Notes under the pieces: generated by a model
Database searches by the model: none
Told to the model about the DNA's origin: nothing
Seen by the model: only the letters and a program-made list of their open reading frames with translations
Made by a program: the position numbers and the translations under genes
Origin: Mariaggregatimicrobium sp964498785
Lineage (GTDB): Bacteria; Zhuqueibacterota; Zhuqueibacteria; Thermofontimicrobiales; Thiofontviventaceae
DNA: 9,071 nt
NCBI GenBank assembly: GCA_964498785.1
Contig: CAZCJL010000190.1
Span: 1 to 9,071 of the forward strand
Reading direction: 5' to 3'
Shown here: in pieces, positions 4,484 through 9,071 of the stretch
Numbering within the stretch: position 1 is the first letter of the stretch
Layout: the number at the start of each line of letters is the position of its first letter

Positions 4484-6412
4484 ATGATTACTTTTGCACT
4501 ATTTGACTGGATTTGGCTTATACTTTTTGTTGTGCTGATGGTGATCTGCGGAGCGATTTTTTACCGATTGGGAAAACGATCACAATCTGATTTTTTTCTT
4601 GCAGGCAGAGGATTGCCATGGTGGTTGCCTGCTTCTTCGGTTTATGCAACTCATACTGCGACAGATACACCAATTTGGGTGGCTGGCGTGGTTTATAAAT
4701 ATGGTTTCGCTGGTTTATGGTACGCGTTTTTTGCCGCGTGGTGCGCAATCAGCGCATTTGTATCAACACGGATTTTCCGTCGTTCGTTGGCATATAGCCA
4801 GGCTGAATGGCAAGGCCTGCGTTTCGGCGGTCTGGGAGCAGAAATGTTGCGCGGTTGGGTTGCCGGCTGGCAGGTGTTCATGAATATGTTCATTCTCGGC
4901 TGGGTGGGTATTGCAATGGGAAAGCTGTGTAATTTGCTGTTTGGTTGGGATCTGTGGATCGGGCTGGTATTGTTTACCACTATTGGCGCGATTTATGTAT
5001 TGCTTGCCGGATACTGGGGCGTAGTGATGGCAGATTTTCAACAAGGTGTTATCGCTTTTATGATCATTGTTATTGTTTCGATATGGGGTGTTATTGCAGC
5101 AGGCGGCCCTGATCAAATTATCTCTAAATTGAAAAAATACAACAGTACCTGCGAGTGGAAAGTCCCGGATAATATTCCCATTGGTTCACAGGGGTACATC
5201 CGGCTTTCGGACCCAGAAACCGGAAACATAATAGCGACTTCGCCAACACCGTTTACGTTTGTAAAAGGTTTTAGCGAAAAGGTTTATAAGCAAAATGAAC
5301 AACGGGTAAAATCGATGATTACGGGAAACACACCTGCTGAAAATCTGGATATATTGTTCCCGGCGGGCGGTGATTCTGTGTTTGTCGGAAAAGATTACCA
5401 CGTGGTGTGGACCGCTGGTAAAGCAAAAAAAATGGTGAACATTGAATATTTACTAGGGGGACAAACTAAATGGCAACTTATTGATGAAAATCATTTGGAC
5501 GGACAAAGCTGGCGTATCAATCCGTTCAGCTTTACCGGAATGTTTAAAGGACAATTCCCGGTCGCCTGGTTTATTACAATGATGATTATCGCGCTGATCG
5601 GAGGATTTGGCATGGGAACCAACATTGATTGGTATGCTGAAGCACAGCGAATTCAATCGGCTAAAACTGTTCGCGACGCTTCATACAGCATCTGGGCTGG
5701 CACCGGGCTGGTGCTTGTCCGAAATTCAATTTGGGCTGCGGCGATTATGGGGTTTTTTGTCCTGTACCCGGAAATTGCATCCAGTCGCGATTATGAAATG
5801 GGATGGTATATTGTGGGCTTTAAATATCTGCCAATCGGAATGGTGGGCTTTCTGTTTGCCGGTATCTTGGCAATTCATCTCTCCACTGTCTCAACCCAGC
5901 TAAATTTGGGTGCAATGTACGCGACACGTGATTTTTACCATCATTATGTCAATCCAAAAGCAAGTGAAAATAAATTGGTCGTTGTCGGGCGGATTTCAAC
6001 ATTTGTGGTTCTCATTGGGTCTTTTATTTTTGGAACCATTATTGGAGAGGAAATTACACAATGGCTTATTTTTGCCCTGTGGATCATGGCTGCCGGCGTG
6101 TGGTTGCCAAATATTCTGCAGGTAATCTGGTGGCGATTTAATTCCTGGGGGTATTTGAGCGCGTGGGTTGCCAATCTCGGCCTTAGTTGGCTGGTGGTTT
6201 GGATTCTCCCGCATTTTGGGATTTTGCCGGAATTACCAGACTATATGCAATTCTGGATTCTGATTATCCTCAATGCGCTCATTTATTTGCCGGTCACTTT
6301 TCTGACAAAAACTGAAAACATGGATCATCTGGTAAGTTACTACGTGATGTCCAGGCCCATCGGATTTTGGGGACCCGTGAAAAAAGAAGCCATTAAAAGA
6401 GGGTTATTATAA
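4484..6412 (+). CDS. Sodium:solute symporter (SSS/SLC5 family) with inserted Ig-like segment
   Basis: A 642-aa inner-membrane transporter of the LeuT fold that couples Na+ to solute uptake. Family landmarks: FFLAGRGLPWW (37-47), ATDTPIWVAG (59-68), a helix with ADFQQG (183-188, the usual TDxxQ place) ending in AAGG (205-208), GTNIDWYAEAQR (378-389), and HLSTVSTQLNLGAMYATRDF (465-484), which contains the Ser/Thr of the usual Na2 site. About 12-13 TM helices are visible, the last near 588-607. Residues about 214-350 are extra for this family, hydrophilic and beta-rich, in a loop predicted to be periplasmic. They resemble Kre9-like Ig fragments. GGAGG lies 6 nt before the ATG. The substrate is unknown. 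A sugar is plausible because this subgroup resembles sugar symporters and manA lies downstream. Confidence 0.9.
   Translation: MITFALFDWIWLILFVVLMVICGAIFYRLGKRSQSDFFLAGRGLPWWLPASSVYATHTATDTPIWVAGVVYKYGFAGLWYAFFAAWCAISAFVSTRIFRRSLAYSQAEWQGLRFGGLGAEMLRGWVAGWQVFMNMFILGWVGIAMGKLCNLLFGWDLWIGLVLFTTIGAIYVLLAGYWGVVMADFQQGVIAFMIIVIVSIWGVIAAGGPDQIISKLKKYNSTCEWKVPDNIPIGSQGYIRLSDPETGNIIATSPTPFTFVKGFSEKVYKQNEQRVKSMITGNTPAENLDILFPAGGDSVFVGKDYHVVWTAGKAKKMVNIEYLLGGQTKWQLIDENHLDGQSWRINPFSFTGMFKGQFPVAWFITMMIIALIGGFGMGTNIDWYAEAQRIQSAKTVRDASYSIWAGTGLVLVRNSIWAAAIMGFFVLYPEIASSRDYEMGWYIVGFKYLPIGMVGFLFAGILAIHLSTVSTQLNLGAMYATRDFYHHYVNPKASENKLVVVGRISTFVVLIGSFIFGTIIGEEITQWLIFALWIMAAGVWLPNILQVIWWRFNSWGYLSAWVANLGLSWLVVWILPHFGILPELPDYMQFWILIILNALIYLPVTFLTKTENMDHLVSYYVMSRPIGFWGPVKKEAIKRGLL
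5126..5532 (+). other. Symporter insert: two Ig-like half-domains in C-half/N-half order
   Basis: This encodes roughly residues 215-350 of the symporter. Residues 224-260 (CEWKVPDN, GYIRLSDPETGN, TSPTPFTFV) match the closing half of Kre9-like extracellular Ig domains, whose pattern is W-x-V-P, then Y-x-I-x-(I/L)-x-D, then S-x-x-F-x-I. Residues 288-349 (LDILFPAGGDSVFVG, YHVVWTAGK, VNIEYLLGGQTKWQLID, SWRINPF) match the opening half. They stand in reversed order, so the segment is either the joint of two incomplete domains or a circular permutant. A helical linker (262-284) separates them. Family recognition is by pattern from memory. Confidence 0.55.
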
Positions 6413-6419
6413 AGCATTT

Positions 6420-6466
6420 GCACAGTCACAAAAAAAAATCGGATATCTGTGCCATTGTTTTTTATT
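6420..6466 (+). terminator. Weak candidate terminator after the symporter
   Basis: GCACAG (6420-6425) pairs 6/6 with CTGTGC (6447-6452), eight bases after the symporter stop, and a T-rich run (GTTTTTTATTT) begins six bases later. The 21-nt loop and short stem make it weak. No better terminator is visible before the next repeats. Confidence 0.35.
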
Positions 6467-6545
6467 TGTTCCGAAATATGATGATACGAGAAATTAATGT
6501 TACCTGAAATTTTAAATATAGTAATTTATGGTTTGCATACATAGA

Positions 6546-6587
6546 ATGCACGTTCAGGAGTAAATCGCTCCTGTGTGCATCGGGAGC
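6546..6587. repeat. Nested hairpin with a competing alternative stem
   Basis: ATGCAC (6546-6551) pairs with GTGCAT (6575-6580), and inside it AGGAG (6556-6560) pairs with CTCCT (6568-6572). A second, mutually exclusive stem joins GCTCC (6567-6571) with GGAGC (6583-6587). No T-run follows, so it is not an obvious attenuator. It may be part of a repeat element. The strand is undetermined. Confidence 0.4.
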
Positions 6588-6617
6588 ATTTATGTGATTT
6601 AGTTTAATACATAAACA

Positions 6618-6663
6618 GGCTGCTCATGCAGCCAAGAACCGCTGGAAAAAACCTTGCGAAGGT
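6618..6663 (-). repeat. ACCTTCGCAAGG-hairpin element, copy 1 (minus orientation)
   Basis: On the minus strand the core ACCTTCGCAAGG (6663-6652) is followed by TTTTTTCCAGCGG, then TTCTT, then a perfect hairpin GGCTGC-TCAT-GCAGCC (6618-6633 in plus reading). The core itself is an inverted repeat: AAACCTT/AAGGTTT around GCG (6649-6665). It forms an inverted pair with copy 2. Confidence 0.7.
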
Positions 6664-6706
6664 TTAATTGATAAATAATTTATAACCTGCATTATTCACA
6701 AATCGT

Positions 6707-6844
6707 GCCACAGAAGCACAGAGGTCAAAGAGAAACAATAATTTGTGTGCACATCACTTTTCAAACTGAGTTAAGAAAAATCGAGTTACTATTGTTTGCG
6801 TAACGTTTTTAAAAAAAACTCTGTGTACTCTGAGCCTTTGTGGC
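6707..6844. mobile_element. MITE-like element with imperfect CACAGAG terminal inverted repeats
   Basis: GCCACAGAAGCACAGAG (6707-6723) and the reverse complement of 6828-6844 (GCCACAAAGGCTCAGAG) agree at 14 of 17 positions, and weaker similarity continues inward. The 138-bp interior is AT-rich and holds no gene. From memory, inverted repeats of the type GCCACAGAG-CACAGAG are widespread in environmental genomes as non-autonomous dispersed elements. It sits between copies 1 and 2 of the other repeat family, as if inserted into it. No target-site duplication is obvious. Confidence 0.6.
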
Positions 6845-6866
6845 TATGACTTTTTCAGGATATAAA
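6839..6866 (+). promoter_or_regulatory. Possible promoter for manA at the right edge of the MITE-like element
   Basis: TTGTGG (6839-6844), 16 nt, then TATAAA (6861-6866). The -35 part would be supplied by the terminal repeat of the element. Transcription would begin near 6873 and give a leader of about 170 nt containing repeat copy 2. The match is moderate only. Confidence 0.3.
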
Positions 6867-6901
6867 ATAATATCAAAATACCGGTTGTTTTATTCTCAAA
6901 A

Positions 6902-6949
6902 ACCTTCGCAAGGGTAGTTCCCGAACAGTCTGTAAAAGCGTTGCACTCC
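6902..6949 (+). repeat. ACCTTCGCAAGG-hairpin element, copy 2
   Basis: Core ACCTTCGCAAGG, then GTAGTTC, then a hairpin with AAC/GTT (6924-6926 and 6940-6942) and inner GTCT/AAGC (6928-6931 and 6936-6939, with one wobble and one mismatch). It aligns without gaps to copy 4 at 39 of 48 positions. It lies in the presumed leader of manA, 93 nt before the ATG. Confidence 0.75.
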
Positions 6950-7030
6950 GAAGATATTAACAAAATCAAATCAAAATAATTGAGAAACGATCAACTTGAT
7001 AGCGATTGCAATCAAGCTACCAACATAAAA

Positions 7031-7035
7031 AAGGA
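7031..7035 (+). promoter_or_regulatory. Shine-Dalgarno site that fixes the manA start
   Basis: AAGGA at 7031-7035, 7 nt before ATG 7043. The longer reading begins at TTG 6980 with no ribosome site and adds 21 residues (MRNDQLDSDC and on) absent from the family, so it was not used. Confidence 0.65.
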
Positions 7036-7042
7036 ACAGCCG

Positions 7043-8296
7043 ATGATGGACAATCCGGATAATTTTGTGCCGCGACCTTATTTACTGAAGAATAAAATTC
7101 AGAATTATGCCTGGGGTAGTGTTGGTGAAAATGCGTTTATACCAAAATTCATAAACGAAAAAATCGAGCCAAACACGCCGTACGCTGAACTCTGGATCGG
7201 CGCGCATTCCAGTGCGCCATCAGAAGTTAAAATCAATAATTCTTATATTCCGCTGAATAAATTAATCGAGCAATATCCGAAACAGATTTTAGGGGCCGAA
7301 TTAGCTGGCAAATTTGACAACAAACTCCCGTTCCTTTTTAAAGTACTCTCGGCAGCAGAAGCGCTCTCGATTCAGGCGCATCCGAATAAAATTCAAGCCG
7401 TGAAATTACATCAAAAAGACCCTAAACATTATCCGGATGATAACCATAAGCCAGAAATAGCCGTGGCGCTGGATTCTCTCATTGCATTAGTTGGTTTTAA
7501 ACCTGCGGCAGAATTGAAAAAAACGCTCATTAATTATCCTGAACTTGGCAATTATTTGGGAGAGCAAAGTATCGAATTATTGAACATGTCAAAAAATAAA
7601 AACCAACCAGAACATAAAAACATTATTAAACAAGTCTATACCGCGTTAATGAATAAATCGACGTCACACGAAACAGAACTTGCAAAAGCACTGGATAGGC
7701 TTGAACAAAGGATGCTTGGCTCAGAAAAAAGAACATTGACAGAAGCAGAAAAATTCTTTTTACAATTGAGAAAGAAATATGGGACTGATGTGGGATTATT
7801 TTCAATTTTCTTCTTTAACATGATTCATTTAAAAACCGGGCAGGGAATATTTCTGACCGCCGGAATTCCACATGCGTACTTAAAGGGAAATATTGTGGAA
7901 TGTATGGCAAATTCGGATAATGTTGTTCGTGCCGGTTTGACGCCAAAGTTTAAGGATGTTAAAACATTACTCGATATCTTGAGATATGATTCTTCCCATA
8001 TTAAGATTTTAAAACCAGATAATCAAAAATCCGAATTTACGTATCAAACAGCGGTGCCGGAATTTCGATTGACCCGATGTAAATGTGGCAGGAATACGTT
8101 CGTGATCACCGATAATAATACGCCAAAAATTTACCTGATTGTTACCGGTAAGTTGACCATAAATTGGCCGGCAGACGGCGAGGAGTATAGTACGGAATTT
8201 CGAAAGGGACAGGCATTTTTAATACCCGCGTCATTGAATGCCTTTAAAATTATCGCGCCTTCTGCAGTAATATATTTCAAAGCAGAAGTGCCCTGA
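7043..8296 (+). CDS. manA: Mannose-6-phosphate isomerase, class I (type I PMI)
   Basis: This 417-aa cytoplasmic zinc enzyme interconverts mannose-6-phosphate and fructose-6-phosphate, linking mannose use or GDP-mannose synthesis to glycolysis. The N-terminus carries QNYAWGS (20-26) and AELWIGAHSSAPS (48-60). Zinc ligands by family are Q111 and H113 (SIQAHPNK), E138 (HKPEIAVAL) and H277 (GIPHAYLKG). The catalytic Arg is R296 in NSDNVVRAGLTPK. A C-terminal cupin-like region (345-415) completes the fold, and the length is normal for the family. ATG 7043 was chosen by its ribosome site; ATG 7046 is equally near. It lies 630 bp after the symporter across repeat-rich DNA, probably as a separate transcript. 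It is the only clear metabolic gene here. Confidence 0.95.
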   Translation: MMDNPDNFVPRPYLLKNKIQNYAWGSVGENAFIPKFINEKIEPNTPYAELWIGAHSSAPSEVKINNSYIPLNKLIEQYPKQILGAELAGKFDNKLPFLFKVLSAAEALSIQAHPNKIQAVKLHQKDPKHYPDDNHKPEIAVALDSLIALVGFKPAAELKKTLINYPELGNYLGEQSIELLNMSKNKNQPEHKNIIKQVYTALMNKSTSHETELAKALDRLEQRMLGSEKRTLTEAEKFFLQLRKKYGTDVGLFSIFFFNMIHLKTGQGIFLTAGIPHAYLKGNIVECMANSDNVVRAGLTPKFKDVKTLLDILRYDSSHIKILKPDNQKSEFTYQTAVPEFRLTRCKCGRNTFVITDNNTPKIYLIVTGKLTINWPADGEEYSTEFRKGQAFLIPASLNAFKIIAPSAVIYFKAEVP

Positions 8297-8312
8297 CATT
8301 AAAATTTATCAT

Positions 8313-8342
8313 TTGTCAGAGATTGTATTTAACCGATATATC
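8313..8342 (+). promoter_or_regulatory. Possible promoter for the zinc-ribbon gene
   Basis: TTGTCA (8313-8318), 18 nt, then TATATC (8337-8342), 17 bp after the manA stop. Both boxes are moderate matches. It would give a leader of about 110 nt holding the hairpin at 8379-8401. Confidence 0.3.
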
Positions 8343-8378
8343 ATGCTGATGGTGATGATCGATTGAGTCTCGTGGATG

Positions 8379-8410
8379 AAGTTGTTACGAAAAAACAACT
8401 TGATTTTATT
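8379..8410 (+). terminator. AT-rich hairpin after manA, possible terminator
   Basis: AAGTTGTT (8379-8386) pairs 8/8 with AACAACTT (8394-8401) over a 7-nt loop, followed by GATTTTATT. The stem is AT-rich and the T-run broken, so termination would be weak. It may instead be leader structure of the next gene. Confidence 0.35.
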
Positions 8411-8459
8411 AGCAATAATGACTATATAGACGTAAAATAATAAAAGTGAGGAGCAATAA

Positions 8460-8714
8460 ATGCCATCCATCTATCCGTGTCCCAAATGTGGTGAGTATCA
8501 TTACCATAAATCACATACAAAAAGCATCTATGAAAAATTGCGCAAAAATTTCCTGAAAGATCGAGTTTTTCGATGTCACAAATGTGGTCACAGAGGTTGG
8601 ATTCGAATCCGAAAATTGAAATTACAGAATAACCGGAAAATGATCTACATATATATTTTAGTACTTTTTGCTGCGTCTGTTTTTGGAATGATGCTTAAAT
8701 CTGTGTTAAGATAA
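8460..8714 (+). CDS. Zinc-ribbon protein with C-terminal membrane anchor
   Basis: This 84-aa protein is not assigned to a named family. CPKC (7-10) and CHKC (39-42) form two Cys pairs of a zinc ribbon, each followed by Gly (CGEY, CGHR). The spacer between them is basic and His-rich (HYHKSHTK). A basic stretch (49-60) precedes a single hydrophobic helix (62-79), so the ribbon should face the cytoplasm with the protein anchored by its tail. GAGGAG lies 6 nt before the ATG. It follows manA by 163 bp, with a possible promoter between, so joint control is uncertain. Similar small ribbon-TM proteins are common hypothetical proteins. Function is unknown. Confidence 0.8.
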   Translation: MPSIYPCPKCGEYHYHKSHTKSIYEKLRKNFLKDRVFRCHKCGHRGWIRIRKLKLQNNRKMIYIYILVLFAASVFGMMLKSVLR

Positions 8715-8794
8715 ATATTTAATTTACCTTATAAAAATCCTGTAGTAGCTGATCACAGGGTAATAATAATGAATTCTTTAATATCTAAAGAGGT

Positions 8795-8842
8795 GGAGTG
8801 TGACGCCTTTACAGGCTGTCCACGAACTATCCTTGCAAAGGT
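8795..8842 (-). repeat. ACCTTCGCAAGG-hairpin element, copy 4 (minus orientation)
   Basis: On the minus strand the core ACCTTTGCAAGG (8842-8831) is followed by ATAGTTC, then a hairpin GTG-GAC-A-GCCT-GTAA-AGGC-GTC-A-CAC. It has ten base pairs and a bulged A on each side (plus positions 8798-8823), and ends in TCC. It aligns without gaps to copy 2 at 39 of 48 positions and faces copy 3 as an inverted pair. Confidence 0.75.
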
Positions 8843-8910
8843 AATTAAAGTAGACTGGTATGTATATTGATAAAATTTCAATGAATTATCTATATATTGT
8901 TTAGCTACAA

Positions 8911-8972
8911 ACCTTCGCAAGGGTTTTCCCGGCAATTATCGAGTTCCTGGACACGTTCTTTATGCGTCGCAG
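8911..8972 (+). repeat. ACCTTCGCAAGG-hairpin element, copy 3
   Basis: Core ACCTTCGCAAGG (8911-8922), then GTTTTCCCGGC and about ten more bases, then AGTTC and a hairpin. The hairpin has CTG/CAG (8947-8949 and 8970-8972), GAC/GTC (8950-8952 and 8966-8968) and CGT/ATG (8954-8956 and 8962-8964) around loop TCTTT. The spacer is longer than in copies 2 and 4 but resembles that of copy 1 (TTTTTTCCAGCGG). Confidence 0.65.
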
Positions 8973-9025
8973 TGCAAGCCATAAAGGGATTGTACTATTA
9001 TATATTTACAATAACTTATAAGTAT

Positions 9026-9053
9026 CCATTCAATAATTGATGGTGTGCATCAA
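9026..9053. repeat. Overlapping small palindromes near the window edge
   Basis: CCAT-T-CAAT-A-ATTG-ATGG (9026-9043) is a near-palindrome and overlaps TTGATG-GTGTG-CATCAA (9037-9053, 6/6). It could be an operator or leader hairpin for a gene beyond the window. The rest of 8715-9071, outside repeat copies 3 and 4, shows nothing gene-like. Confidence 0.3.
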
Positions 9054-9071
9054 AGCTTTCGGATTCTCTTT

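Noticed and set aside
6980..7042. TTG-started 21-residue extension of manA
   Set aside because: No ribosome site, not part of the family's N-terminus, and ATG 7043 has AAGGA at proper spacing.
8377..8430. 17-codon ATG frame (MKLLRKNNLILLAIMTI)
   Set aside because: No ribosome site, and it overlaps the hairpin at 8379-8401. It is too short to support.
8753..8935. 60-aa minus-strand frame near the right end
   Set aside because: It runs through repeat copies 3 and 4, has no ribosome site, and has no recognisable domain.

Overview
The window is about 9 kb of a draft bacterial scaffold. It is AT-rich and carries one 100-N gap at 72-171. Nearly every gene has a clear Shine-Dalgarno sequence, and three upstream regions hold TTGATT/TTGACA-type -35 boxes exactly 17 bp from a -10 box. 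The gene content (an SLC5-type symporter with an Ig-like insert, a class I phosphomannose isomerase, many dispersed palindromic repeats) fits an uncultured environmental bacterium. I cannot place it securely. A member of the broad FCB-like phyla is possible, but the strong Shine-Dalgarno sites argue against a typical member of Bacteroidota.

Left part, minus strand (24-3400). A promoter at 377-405 reads into a tRNA-Thr region. It contains two nearly identical 82-bp units holding the 5' part of a tRNA-Thr fused to non-tRNA sequence, then a tRNA-Thr(CGT) whose halves lie exactly either side of the gap. Upstream, four minus-strand genes (3322 down to 422) form a module: a two-TM coiled-coil protein, an exported protein with a C-terminal membrane anchor, a small holin-like membrane protein, and a two-domain cell-wall hydrolase (Amidase_3 plus a papain-like cysteine domain) without a signal peptide. 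The set looks like a phage-type lysis cassette beside a tRNA locus. That is an inference from topology and order.

Middle (3323-3874). This divergent intergenic region holds the leftward promoter, a cluster of three REP-like hairpins (3473-3600) and a strong rightward promoter (3687-3715).

Right part, plus strand. An operon at 3875-6412 encodes three small membrane proteins chained by ATGA overlaps, two of them only 45 aa, followed by a 642-aa sodium:solute symporter. The symporter carries about 140 extra residues in an external loop, which read as two half Ig-like domains in C-half/N-half order. After a 600-bp repeat-rich gap comes manA (7043-8296), which links mannose-6-phosphate to glycolysis. 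The symporter may therefore carry a sugar, but nothing in the sequence fixes its substrate. A small zinc-ribbon membrane protein follows (8460-8714).

The most unusual structure is a dispersed repeat in the intergenic DNA of the right half. It has an ACCTTCGCAAGG core followed by a hairpin whose bases change between copies while pairing is kept. Its four copies form two inverted pairs, at 6618-6949 and 8795-8972. It resembles a REPIN-like or structured mobile element that I do not recognise by name.
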